A model generated the notes under the pieces. The model did no database searches, had not been told where the DNA came from, and saw only the letters and a program-made list of their open reading frames with translations. A stretch of 64,000 nt of DNA from Lucifuga dentata (lineage: Eukaryota; Chordata; Actinopteri; Ophidiiformes; Bythitidae), in the NCBI GenBank assembly GCA_014773175.1, contig VXCM01000203.1:534972-598971 (forward strand), written 5' to 3'. Positions 51,535 to 63,019 of this stretch are shown piece by piece; within the stretch, counting starts at the first letter, position 1, and each line of letters begins with the position of its first letter. The translations under genes and the position numbers were made by a program.

Positions 51535-52540
51535 TCCTTTACTTATTTTCTCCTTTCCTTTATCCTTCCCTCCTTTCCTTTGTCTTTTTCTTGCCCTTTC
51601 CCTTCTTTGTTGCCTCATTTCCCTTTCATTCTCTTGTTCCTTGCTTCTTTGTCCATCCATCTTCCTTTCTTTCCCTTTGTCCTTATTTGCTTCTTCCTTC
51701 CCACCTTTCTTCCCTCCTTCCCATGATTTAGTCCTTCTTTTTTCTACTTTCCCTCATTCTCCCTTGTTTTCCTTTCTTTTTATTACTTCCTTTCCCTCTC
51801 TCCTTCTCTTTTATTTTCCTCCTTTCCTTCTTTCCTCACCCCTTTCACATTTCCTTCCCCTTTCCTTGTTTCTTTTGTCCCTTTGTTCTTTCCTCCATTT
51901 TATCCTATTCACCTTCCTTTCTCTCCTTGTTTCCTCCTTACTTTCCTCCTTTCTCCCTTTCTTTCATCCATACATCTCTTCCCCTTCCTCTGTTCTTTCT
52001 TTCTTTTCTCCTTTCCTTCATCATTTCATCTTTTCATCTGTCTTACCTCCCTTCTTTATTTCCTTCCTCCATCTTCTCCTCTTTGCCACCCTGCCTATAG
52101 AATGCAGACTTATCCTGATGCTTCACATTGTGCTCCACAGAGCAAAGGACACATCAGGTGGCCATGCCTGCTGTTCCAAATATCCTGTTCATTCATCTTC
52201 TGTCCCTCATATCACTCTCCTTCGTGCCTTGAATTCATAAGTCATTTGAAACAGTTCAATGTGGTCAGAATGAGAAATTACCATTCAGTGGAAGGTGTAT
52301 GTATGACTTAACCCATCACCCTTTTCCCTTTTCCATCTTTCTGTTTTAGACTAATCTCCCTTCCATCTCAGCTGTGAGAATGCTGCCATTATTGCCAATA
52401 CAGACATAAGGGGAGATGTAAGTACTTATCGAAAAGGTAAAGATCTACTTGATGCAGCTACTAATGGCCACATGATAAAGAAGATGGAAGATTCTGATTA
52501 GTCAGATCTTCACATGAAGTGTGATACACGAATAGATCTC

Positions 52541-52590
<50 letters not shown>

Positions 52591-55500
52591 TATCTGGATT
52601 AAAGCAGGCGATGCAAAAATTGTACAGTTGTCAGGTCACAGATTTTCTTGTCAAGTACAGAATGTCAAACAAAACACCAAACCAGATTACAAATATCACA
52701 GTAAGTATGGAGGTGGGGTGGTGGAGGGGGGATTCATATACAATCACTGTTTAGCTAGCTGATATTCTGAGAAAACCCAATATTTTCTGAGCAAGTTTAC
52801 TTAAAAATATGTACTGTTGTTAGATAAAGTTTAGGAGCCCTCTAGAATTACATGTACTCCTGAATTAATGACCCCTAAGCTGTGGTTTGGTTCATTATAA
52901 TAAATGCAGAAAATTAATAGATATGTGGAGTGCATGGAAAAAATATGTGAATATGCGATTTCTGTAAAATTAAATATTTGCTGTGATGACAGTTAGGGTT
53001 GGATAAATTTCCCATGTTCTATTAAAACTTCCCTTTTGTTTTTTTTTTTTTTTTTNTTTTTTTTTTTTTTTTGAGAGTACTCTCAGAGTAGACAAGTTAA
53101 AGTCTACAACAGAAATCTCTAGAAAAGAAACATTCACAATTCATAATAGGAAAGCACTGAATAATGAAGGAAGCTCAAAAAACACATTACTTCTCCTCAA
53201 ATGTTAGCTGAAGTCCTTGTGGATGTTCCAGACCTCTTTTCAATTGCAACAAGGTTCTGCAGACTTTGCCTTAAGCTCATGGCTTAAACTCATGGAAATT
53301 TACATTGTGGGATGGTCAAGTCAGAGTCCTGGTCCTAAGCTTAGTGAAATTTTGGTATGACCTCATTGAGGCTGTCTGAAAAGACATAACATGAATATAA
53401 ATTAAACTGCTCAACATAAAGCTCAACATAAAGAAGAATGCTCTCAAACGCCTCAGAATTTTTGTGCAGTACTAGTTCTGACCAGCAGGGAATCTTATAC
53501 ATACAGAGTATCTATGGTTTTGTCTCTATTGATATGAATCACAACACTGACAAACACAGAAATGTGAACACACACACTGAGAATTGATACCTTATCACCA
53601 TCCTCGCAGTTCATGACATTGGAGAAGGGAATCTCAGCCTTGAACATCTTCCTGCAGTGCATAAGCTGCACTAGTAAGTAGCACACGGTTTTGAACTTCA
53701 TCTTTTTGGCAGGCTTTATATCCGAAAGAATCAATCCTGGGAATATCTGTCACCACATAAGAAATATGAACAATGATTAAGACATTATACCCCACACAGT
53801 AAGATATATTATGTAAGGGACTATCTTGTTCATGCACAGTCATCGAACAGAATGCACATGCAAACATGCACATGTACAATACATGCATGCAATTATTATA
53901 TCAGGCTCAATCTAGTCAGGAATTTAATGAGCAAGCAGTTAAAGGAAGGTAAAATAGGTCAATCCCTTAGGTGATTTCACACTTTAAGGACTTTGCTGCC
54001 CTCCTTTCGCTTTCATGAAGCAATTTTAGAAAATGTATTAAAAATAAAGATATGGTAAGTAAATATGTGTCGTGTAAAAAAAAGTATGGTTTGTTTGATA
54101 CAAAAAATTGGAAGTGTATGCCTAAGAATGTGTAATTAAAGACACTATAGTGGCTCAGTCAGTACACATCTTTCTCTGAGCCATGCATTCGATGAAGACT
54201 AACCGTCAGCTCCAATAAGAGGATTAGCAAAGTCTTCCCACATGTCAAAGAGAAATATATGCAACGAGGCTGTCACAGGTTCATATAAGGACCCATATGT
54301 GCAAGTCTTATCTTGCGTAACTAAAACCTGCCACAAGGTAATAATGGCGAGAGGAGAGGAGAGAAGAGGAGAAGAGAGGAGGGGANTAAAACCTGCCACA
54401 AGGTAATAATGGCGAGAGGAGAGGAGAGAAGAGGAGAAGAGAGGAGGGGAGAGGACAGGAAAGGAAAGGAGAGGAGAGGAAGATACAGAAGGAGCCTGAT
54501 GGCAGACTAATACAAAGACAAGACTGAAATTCCCTCTCCAGCTGCTTGTGGCACATCTGTGTGTTTGTGCGTGTTCACTGACACACACATCTGTAGGTTT
54601 GTTGGAGTGTGCAGATTTGAGATGATAGATGCCTCGGGCTGCTTCTTTTCTCTTTGTAGCCTCTGTCCAATACATTACAGACAGTGAGGTCATCTCAAAA
54701 AAAAAAAAAAANAAAAAAAAAAAAAAAAGCATGAAAACTCCAACATTCGATGTTGTATGTTATAGTTTACAGGATCTCAACACTATTATCCTACTTGAAG
54801 GATGGTTTAACAGTGGATCTTGACATAGAGGACAAGGTCAGGATAAGCTTTTTTTTTAAATCTACTGTCTGATTTACCAGGTAGGTCCATTAAGATGGAT
54901 TATGGCCTGTCGGAGCTTTACTACTGTATACACTGTCTATGCAACATCACAGTAAGTTCAATTACGACCAAGGACTATTGCAGCGAGTCATCTGAGGATA
55001 CCTTTGTTGACATCTTTGCCATTTCCATCTGCTTTAAGCTAACAAAAGTACATAAAATATATGAAGACATGTTCCCTGGGACATAAATATGATGCAGTAC
55101 ACCTTCCGTCGGTGAGATGGCACTATAAAGAAGGTTTCAATTTCATGTTTTTGGAGGAAGGCGTTCCTCTCGTGTCCGTTTCCAGGTTCCACCTCATAGT
55201 CTCCATTCAGGCACTCCAGTGTAGTTTTGGTGATGTGGACCTTCCTGTGAAATATAGGACAGAAAAAACTATTTATCCTTTTAAATACCCGATCCATGTT
55301 AAATTTATGTTATATAAAGTTAGAGAAAAATCATCACTTTGTATGTTTGGAAACTGATCAGTATTGCAGATTCAAACATGTGTTATGCATTTTAGTGGAG
55401 GGGTGAATCTTTTTTGTTTACACTGGAATCAGGGATAAACAAATTGGGCTTAAAAATGCTACTAAAAATCATTTGGTTTGTATTCAGTTTTTACTAATAT

Positions 55501-58500
55501 TGTTTCCTGAGCCCATGTGAAAATTCTATCAAGTACCTGAGGTAAGTGCACTTGTTTCACTAGCAGAATGTCAAAACCACTAGAACTGAGTCTCTTCATT
55601 CAGGATTGTTGCACTGAAATATTAAAGGGGAGATTTGCACATTTCTATGTTCTTATTTTCTTTAAGGGCATATTTTTGAAGCCTTTGCAATTTTTTTTGT
55701 AATTGCATTTTTATGCACCGTGTCTTTAAAGGATCATACCAACCATTTTGCATGTTTGAGCCTATTATATTCAATTTTCATACATATAATGTTACTGACA
55801 ATCATTTCCCAAAGCATACTACTGGAATGGTGAATTAAACATGTTTTTCCTACCTCCCAGACCACCATTGGTTTCAGTTCATTCTGGTATGCTATTAAAA
55901 TCAGCTTGTTGATACTTGAAATTTCTTGGGATAGGTAATCCATCCGAACAAGATGTGTATTCATGTTTTTTTAAAGTTACGTAATTTTAGTGTTTAAGCG
56001 CAATAAAAAGTGTGGAATGAATGTATGTCTCCACTGGGGAATATAATTCCAAAAGAAGACCTGCATTTATTGAAAAATTTAAATGACTGTGACTTCATAA
56101 GGCTGTGTAACTATGNCCAAAAGAAGACCTGCATTTATTGAAAAATTTAAATGACTGTGACTTCATAAGGCTGTGTAACTATGAGCAGACAAAACATCAG
56201 TTTTTAAGGTGGGTGTATTGCTTGAATATTTGATTTTGAAAAAGATTAGGAAAGCTGAAACACGGTTTTATCCTTTGGAAAATGGTTGTCAGTAACGTAA
56301 TATGTATGAAAATTGAATATATTAGGCTCAANTCCTTTGGAAAATGGTTGTCAGTAACGTAATATGTATGAAAATTGAATATATTAGGCTCAAACATGAA
56401 AAAAGGCTGGTATGGTCCTTTAAGGTTTCCTTCTGATTGGCCAGTTGCAAAATGGCAGATACTGTCCACATACTTGAAAGCTGATCTCCATAGCCGCTGA
56501 CACTGCAATTTTTTTATTTATAATGTACAGTACTGACCCAGGAAGTCCTCCTGCCTCCATCACATTGGCCAGCGTCACATCATTGGACCACACATCATAC
56601 TGCCACTTCCTGAGTCCCAATACTCCACAAAGCACCCGACCTGTATGCAAGCCCACACGCATGTTTAAGTTGACCTCTGTGGCCTCCGCTACGGACCTGC
56701 AGAAACAACCACACATTGATTAAACAAGATTAAGTCTGTTTTTGTGTCACAAAGCTGTTAGCTTTATGTCTGGTCTTCAAATGGTCATTTAACTTCCATC
56801 ATAATTTTGTCTTTGCATCCAGATATGATAACGACATCCAATGTCAGTACTTGAATTTCCATCTTGCATTAACATGCATTCTTATTATCTGGATCTCTAA
56901 CTACATTGTGATTCTGATCTCAGTAGATACGTTATCACACCATTAAAGTGCACCATGGACAAGCTTCATCTGTTTTTACGAATAATTAATAATTTTGGAC
57001 TAACAACTCCAGGTGCAGTATATATATACATATATATGCTATATGTATATATATATATATATTAATCAATCAGTATACAGACACTGATTAAACATGTAAC
57101 AGTGGCAATGAAGTAGCTGTTTTGCAAAGGTAAATGGGTAATAAATGTTAAAAGCCTTTTTTATTCCTACAGAGCAAGAAAAAAAAAAAATACGGTGAAG
57201 CAGCCAATGAAACATAATCTTTTAAAATATATAATAAAGTTTATTATGATAAACACTAAGGCCAAAAAGACTGTTGACCTTTTAAAGTAATTTGTGACCC
57301 AAATATGGGAAAAACATACATTGTCCACCTTTGGATTTTTTAACCTTAGAGTGCTATTTAATATACATGCTCAATAAATAAAGCACATGCACACGCCAAT
57401 AGAGTCTGCACAGGTGTTTTAGTTTGGCTGATTAGATCTCTTCTCAGGACTTTGTGTCTGTGTGCAGATGGACACATGGCTCACACATACACAGAGACAG
57501 GTGTTTTCAATTAAACGGGCTTCTTAAGTTGAAGATGGGTGAAGCTTGGAAGTTTCTGAGGGCAGGTATGAGAGAAAAGCAATAGCATGGGGAGAAAGAA
57601 AGATTAATAAGGCCACACAAATGCACTGTAAGGAAATGCAAAACTTAGTGATAGGGAATTCAAAAGTATAGAGGGAATGCAAAATCTGTTGCGATGGGAT
57701 GCAGTAAAAAATCAGTTCTTAAATAAAAATTCCATTAAATAAAATTAAACATTAACATCAAATTACATTAAATAAAAAATATTCCTTTTAGAATTTTACC
57801 CAAAAGGTTCAGTCAAAGAATTCTGGCATATGTTGATGAATGGTTGTCACCAAAAGACATACTGCAATGAATATTGCCATTTAAAAAGCCAACATTAATG
57901 TAACCTCAAATGCTATAGGATCCATCAAAACACCACTCTGATCATACTACATATATACACAGGCCACATAAGGTATAAAATAATGAATTCATCAGTGCTA
58001 CTTTGAATGTTGCTCTTCCTCTACAACACTAAAATATTGTGCTTTCAAAGCACAGGTGAACACAAGACAACAACATATTGTTGATTCATGGCAGAACAAC
58101 AGCAAAGTATAAATAAACAGATATGATTATAAATGCATATAGCAAACTGACAGGTGGAGAAATATAGAACAGATACTGTTCAAAAATGCTCTACTTTGCA
58201 CATGCACAAATATGCTGGAAACAGTAATAATGGTGCTAAATTGAGCATATGTTGTAAGTGTTAAGAAAAGGTCTAAACTTATCCTATTTTGTCAGTACTT
58301 CCTAATTATGGTAGTCCTAATTAGCAGGATTGAATATATCTGTTTCTTTATTCTGCTGCATCTCAATTTCTCACTTTCCATTGGTCCTTTTTTCCTCTTT
58401 CAAACTGTGCAGGATATGCAGGGAAAACATGCACTTTCATGCTCTATAAATTACCATTTTCTTTCTCCATTAAAGCTTTCTGTCTCAGCCAAGTGTAATT

Positions 58501-58974
58501 TTGCTCTCTCAAATGTTCAGTGCTGGTATGCACTCACCCCACACGTGGCTAATCAAGCTGCATTTTCCTACTTGAAAGTAATCACTCATCACGGACTCAC
58601 TTAAACAGTGTTTAGAATAAAATAGATTAAAGTAAAGATTTCCTGTGTGAGCATATTCTATTAGAACTGCTTCTGGCACAAATTACCAATCTACATCCTG
58701 TTTCCATGATCACGCACTGTCGATGCTAATCATGGGTAACTGGATTTCAGGTTGGTTCAGATGCGATTTCATGATCATAAAGTAGCATAAAGTTGTTCTC
58801 AGGCCACTGGCATACAATAAGAGACAAATCAAATCTGAACACTCACGTTATGGTGTCAATCATATCCAAGCCCATTTCTACACAACAGTGGGCGTGGTCA
58901 GTTTTGGGTTGGGTCAGTCCAGACACACAGTAGTAACAGTCCCCCAGGATCTTAATCCTGCGACAGTGGTTCTC
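44717..58974 (-). CDS. adcy1: Adenylate cyclase type 1, 3' part (16 exons)
   Basis: Membrane enzyme making cAMP from ATP, stimulated by calcium/calmodulin. Exons, 5' to 3': 58974-58847, 56696-56538, 55244-55103, 53746-53591, 51030-50766, 50579-50482, 50343-50259, 49577-49488, 48417-48155, 47344-47218, 46752-46636, 46523-46377, 46292-46194, 46074-45960, 45880-45756, 45136-44717; all phases agree. The order is end of C1a, C1b, second set of membrane segments, C2a, tail. The calmodulin-binding C1b segment identifies type 1 rather than type 8. The 51030-50766 exon contains an assembly duplication (67 extra bases) that must be removed to restore its 66 codons. Upstream exons, with the first membrane set and the first catalytic aspartate, lie beyond the window. 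Confidence 0.95.
46905..47030. repeat. TTTAATT-type AT-rich simple repeat
   Basis: Repeated taaatttaatt/agtttttagt words in an adcy1 intron between the 47344-47218 and 46752-46636 exons. Low complexity only. Confidence 0.85.
47156..47206. repeat. (CT)n microsatellite
   Basis: About 25 CT units, 12 bp beyond the donor of the 47344-47218 adcy1 exon. Confidence 0.95.
47218..50579 (-). CDS. adcy1: adcy1 exons for the second membrane-spanning set
   Basis: Exons 50579-50482, 50343-50259, 49577-49488, 48417-48155 and 47344-47218. Hydrophobic runs include [57 protein letters not shown], the [16 protein letters not shown] region and [15 protein letters not shown]. The outer loop has glycosylation sites NSS and NRT. 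The 50579 start (TAC CAC CAG) was preferred over a nearer AG at 50571 because it restores the family's YHQ residues. Confidence 0.88.
49845..50204 (-). mobile_element. MITE family A, copy 5 (part)
   Basis: Reverse orientation: core ccatcttctcctgggactat at 49860-49879, terminal part gggctcaaacatgctaaatt, ending ttgtcctttaa. The other half is absent. It lies between two transmembrane-domain exons of adcy1. Confidence 0.7.
50766..53746 (-). CDS. adcy1: adcy1 exons for the C1b calmodulin-binding region
   Basis: Exons 53746-53591 and 51030-50766. The first codes [19 protein letters not shown] then [20 protein letters not shown]; the basic and hydrophobic stretch starting at IKPAKK corresponds to the known calmodulin-binding site of type 1. 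The second codes [14 protein letters not shown] to CSEREQR, once the duplicated 66 bp plus the N at 50903 are collapsed (265 minus 67 equals 198 bp, exactly 66 codons). Confidence 0.88.
51486..52095. repeat. (CTTT)n microsatellite in a long polypyrimidine tract
   Basis: About 12-13 TTTC units (51486-51537) followed by about 550 bp that is nearly all C and T on the + strand, with only scattered purines. It lies in the adcy1 intron between the 53746-53591 and 51030-50766 exons; the transcript carries the purine strand. Open frames across it are compositional artefacts. Confidence 0.9.
52543..52587. repeat. (CA)n microsatellite
   Basis: About 22 CA units in an adcy1 intron. Confidence 0.95.
53195..53400 (+). 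mobile_element. Probable remnant of a Tc1-like transposase (C-terminal part)
   Basis: The + strand near 53314 reads [15 protein letters not shown] before a stop, resembling the WPSQSPDLNPIENLW block at the end of Tc1 transposases. The rest is too decayed to align by eye. Confidence 0.45.
54345..54483. repeat. (GAGGA)n purine-rich simple repeat with duplicated join
   Basis: GAGGAGAGAAGAG-type repeats on the + strand, interrupted by an N at 54386. The 64 bp before the N (54322-54385) repeat exactly after it (54387-54450). Confidence 0.9.
55103..58974 (-). CDS. adcy1: adcy1 exons for the C1a catalytic domain (second half)
   Basis: Exons 58974-58847, 56696-56538 and 55244-55103. They carry [19 protein letters not shown] with the second metal-binding aspartate of class III cyclases (LGD), [36 protein letters not shown] and [16 protein letters not shown], ending [14 protein letters not shown]1a supplies the metal site and C2a the adenine-binding residues of the joint active site (family knowledge). 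Introns here are long and include MITE copy 6. Confidence 0.93.
55725..56424 (+). mobile_element. MITE family A, copy 6
   Basis: Full-length copy with the clearest ends: left ttaaaggatcatacc, right ggtatggtcctttaa. It contains two N positions (56116 and 56332), each flanked by an exact duplication, so its true length is about 130 bp shorter than assembled. Located in an adcy1 intron. Confidence 0.75.
56697..58846 (-). other. adcy1 intron
   Basis: About 2.1 kb, AT-rich, with a (TA)n patch at about 57018-57062. No exon, RNA gene or repeat family recognised. Confidence 0.6.
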
Positions 58975-61614
58975 CTGTCAAGTAAAAAGACAGATTGAAG
59001 AGAGAAAATGTCAGTCTGAGTGAACAGTTCATCCCCTCATTCATGAGCAACACCATGGCACAGAGGTAAAACCCGAACCCGCCAACTAGCCCGAAAGATG
59101 GCATTGTTTTAGATGTACCATTCCAGTCCAATGGCATATTCTAACCATCAATTTTATTTCAAGAAGCTTACAGGAGGTGGATCTGTGGTAGCCAAAACTT
59201 TCAATCTTCCTTCTTTGTGTCTTTTAGAGATCCAATTTTAATGCTTCAGTTAACCCAAATTCCTGATGTTGATTCAACACACAGGTATGAAGTTTGAATG
59301 CTAAACTAAATCATATAATTATATTGACAAAGTTTACCCTTCATCCATAACTTGATGCTGAACCATCAAATTTTCATGCTGCTCCTCTCTTGCTACATTG
59401 CCTCTGCTTTGCATGCGTAATTGTAAAAATTATATTAAAGTGTAAGTGAGTTTGCACTATGCAGCAAACTCACTTTCGATACTGTCTCTTTAAGGCCAAT
59501 CACAAAAAAGGAAAACAAAAGCATGCTTTGTTCTGATTGGCCAGCTGTGTTGGGCCTGAACTAGAAACACCCACAAGCTGTGAAACATATGCAATGATCA
59601 ACCATTTTCTTGCTAGCCTTGTACTTTATGGGTCTATCTAACCAGGTGTGTAGACAGGAAAATTCAAATGTGTATGTAAAACATAGTTAGAAAGCTCAAG
59701 TTATGCAACTTTGACAATATTCAACACATACTCCCAACTATATCACACTACAAGAATGAGGGGAAAATAACAAAACAGCTTAATACCTGCCCTTTACAGT
59801 GTTGCTTTCATGATACAAAAACAGGGGTGAAAGGATAAAAGTTTTAGCCATTACAGAGCTGCTAGAGTCCATTTGGAGCAAGCAAACAACACTGACCCAA
59901 ATTCAACTCTCAGAAAGAGTGTGCTTGGTTTAGCTGGCTTCTTCAATGAACACAGTTGGCCATGTTCATGTGTCTTAAGGGATCATATCTATTTTGTCCC
60001 ATCCTGTGCTTAGCCAGTTTTGCCTTTGCCCTGAGGTAGCAAGAAGCAGCTAGTAGTGCCTCCATGTGTAGGAGACACATGGTAGTCTACCACCCTTCCC
60101 TGGCCAACAGCATTGACTGTAGAATTGGTTGACTGGAAAGAAAATGGAGAAAACTGGTAAAATGGTTAAAAATGTCTGTAGTGTTGATTAGTTGCAAAAT
60201 AAATAAAGCTATATGGTTGAACATATGGAGTCTGTGGATCAGTGCAATCCAAGTCGATACAAACAATTCAAACTTTGAAACAGGACTGGCGTGAAATGGT
60301 TCTCAGCATAGTGCTAAATCAGTAAACGGATCAGTCTCACGTTGGTGAATGAGGTGAGTCACGCTCACTCTATAGGGACAATAAGCAGTGGCATAAAAAA
60401 GGCAGCTTGCAAATATAACCCATTATTAGAGGATATGAGCAACACACATTCATTTTACCAGGGAGATTGGGTTACTGTGGACACCTCAGAACCCCTTATT
60501 GTTTCAATGGAGGTAATGGGATCACTGATCGTGCATGTGAAAAGCACAAAGATGCATAATTATGCACATCAGTGGGCACAAGACAAGACAGATGCTCTAT
60601 TTTTAACATGCAAGCCATGTTGCAGAAAGGAGATATAGCCAGGGCTTGTTAATAGCATAGAAACGATATACGCCATGTAATTTTACATGCTGTACTCTTT
60701 ATTTTTGTGCTCAATGGTAGAGAAGAACATGTGCCTTTCATGTAGTTCTTAGATATAAATATATCAAAAGGAAAGAGTGCTCATTGAGCATGGCAGCAGC
60801 AACAGCGGTTAAATGAGGGAACACACTGAAATATATTCCAGACTACTGATTTCCATTTTTGCCATAAGGAAAACATTTAAAATGTTGGCCTGAATTTTAA
60901 ATTGAAATGGGCAAATCTGCAACTTAGCAGTATTTTATTTATTTATCTGTAGCATTTTTCAATTCCCCATTTTTATGTAATGTCAAGATAAATTGGTTAT
61001 CACAGTGATGTTAAAGTAATTTTGGCATGCAAATGCTCATAAAAACCAAATATATTCAATTTACAATGATATGTATGAGCGATCCTGCAAAGTTTGATGG
61101 CATTTTTCTCCATTGGTGTTGCTACACTTACATGATAAATTTAAATGCCTGATGTCATGAGTCTCACCATTGTACTTTTACATAATTAATCCTCCAAAAT
61201 CAGCATGATTATCCATGTGTATTTTAATTCCAATCTGGATACAAATGTTGATTATGAATTCCTTATAATTTCAGATGGAAACATTCTCTGAGTGCTTTCT
61301 AGGTTTGTTTGTGATTGACACTTTCAGTAAAATGCTCTGTAAGGTGATTTGGGTAACCCTCTTTTTTAAAATTGTAACAGGCTCAGTGAGGTCTTTTAGG
61401 GGTATGAGGTACCTCAGGTCATACTGGAGGAGAAACAGATGGAGCTGCAGTGAGGCCAGTCTGAAGCTATGGGAAGGAGGGAAAGCCCTGGTACTTACAG
61501 AGTCTCCTACTCTGTGCTGTTCCTGTTCTAATCTGCACTGTGAGGGTTTAGGAGCTGATTCAGACCCAAGAAGGATTACAGCCATCATGTCACTGAAGCA
61601 CTGTGAGCAGTGGG

Positions 61615-61662
61615 CAGTCTGAATGGTCAACAGTCTGAATGGTCAACAGTCTGAATGGTCAA
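61615..61662. repeat. Three tandem copies of a 16-bp unit
   Basis: The unit cagtctgaatggtcaa occurs three times in a row without change. Confidence 0.95.
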
Positions 61663-61742
61663 CAGCACAGAAAGAAAGATGGCCACACATTTATCGGCAC
61701 AAATGTTTGACTTTGTTACTTAATTTCCCAGATGTTGAGTTA

Positions 61743-62274
61743 TTACAGGATCAAACTGGTGGTTTTGCATGTTTGAGCCCGATAAATATTACAAGTACAC
61801 ACGTTACGTTACTGCCAACCATTTTCCAAAACATAAAACTGTATTTAAGTTTTTATATTATTTTGCCAAATCCCCCAAGTGTTCAAAAACAAATGTTCAG
61901 GTGATATATACACTTTAAAATTCAATCTGTCACCTGCTAACACTTTGTGAAGGCATGGTCATTTTTTTATTTGTTGGCAGAAGCAGTCTTTTCTCCTGAG
62001 ACTATATTCCCTCGTAGAGACATACATTTTCTTCTTTGCAGCATGTGTTGGAAAGGTTAAATGAAGTAACTCTGACATATATATATATAAATATTTGATG
62101 CCATGTCCGTTGTGATGGATTTCCTATCTCAACGACTTTTCAAGTCTCTACAAGTTCAATGAACTGAAAACAATGGCTGTCTGGAAGGTAAGAAAACAAC
62201 TCTATTGTAATGTGTATACAGACAGCATTTATTGGGCTCAAACATGCAAAATCACTGGTATAGTCCTTTAAATG
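61743..62274 (-). mobile_element. MITE family A, copy 7
   Basis: Full-length reverse copy. The left end has ggttttgcatgtttgagccc and the right end gggctcaaacatgcaaaatc, an almost perfect inverted match of about 20 bp within a longer, weaker repeat. It ends at tagtccttta. Located in the large adcy1 intron. Confidence 0.78.
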
Positions 62275-62491
62275 TCCGTCAGAATAGACAAGTGCATGCT
62301 GTTTTTATTTAAAGTCCAGGGAAAAACGTGAGTTTGAAGCACAAAACAACAACAACAAACAACCCCTCCACCTGCTATTTCAGTGCTGAACATAACCTAT
62401 TGCAATGTCAAAGAAACCTTGTAGTGTTATGACAGCCTCTGCACCTCTCGGCCAACCTGCCAGCCTGTTTACATGCATGGATGCAAATCAG

Positions 62492-62509
62492 CACGCACAC
62501 ACACACACG

Positions 62510-62565
<56 letters not shown>

Positions 62566-62586
62566 GCAGAGAGAGAGAGAGAGAGA
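62492..62586. repeat. (CA)n/(GA)n compound microsatellite
   Basis: CA units followed by two runs of GA units separated by gggggc. Simple repeat in an adcy1 intron. Confidence 0.95.
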
Positions 62587-62971
62587 TTAACTTTAGGGGT
62601 TGAAAGGACACAAGAAAGGAGGTGTGTTTTGCTGCTGTCTTGCAAACAATCATAATTCTCTTTGCAGTTTATATCAGGCCATTACATGTACTGTATCAGT
62701 TAATCAGTTATGTGCAGCAACAAATGAGTAATATCTGGTGAGTTGGAGTGAGATAGTGTTGGAGATGGTTTACTTATATTTAACAGATATGACAGATATG
62801 ACTAATAGATGTGGCAAAGATGACAAATAACAAATGTCGAGCGTTCTGAGACTTTTTCTTTATAATGAAAACACATTGTTTGTTTGAATATTTGATTTCT
62901 TGGAAGTGATAAATAAATGGAAATGATAAATAAGCCTGTGTGTACAGTTTGTGTGAGAGGAAGCACTGTAA

Positions 62972-62974
<3 letters not shown>

Positions 62975-63018
<44 letters not shown>
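62975..63018. repeat. (CA)n with GCAC tail
   Basis: About 20 CA units ending in repeated gcac. Simple repeat in an adcy1 intron. Confidence 0.95.

Positions 63019-63019
<1 letters not shown>

Larger units (their letters stand above)
51031..53590 (-). other. adcy1 intron
   Basis: About 2.6 kb holding the polypyrimidine tract, a (CA)n repeat at 52543-52587, a poly-T run with an N at 53056 and a probable Tc1 transposase remnant at about 53195-53400. No other exon seen. Confidence 0.6.

Noticed and set aside
51404..52311. 278-residue and overlapping frames rich in Phe/Leu/Ser
   Set aside because: They translate the pyrimidine tract (TTTC, CTCC words), open in several frames at once and have no splice or start support.
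53737..53746. Acceptor AG at 53737 for the adcy1 calmodulin-binding exon
   Set aside because: It would put the exon out of phase with the preceding one; starting at 53746 restores IFPG and phase 0.
54199..54732. 177-residue minus-strand frame
   Set aside because: Made of poly-purine repeat, a duplicated join and poly-A; no resemblance to any protein.
61271..61630. Reading frames on both strands as an upstream adcy1 exon
   Set aside because: Neither translation shows the FGKFDELA or DIVGFT motifs expected for the preceding cyclase exon.
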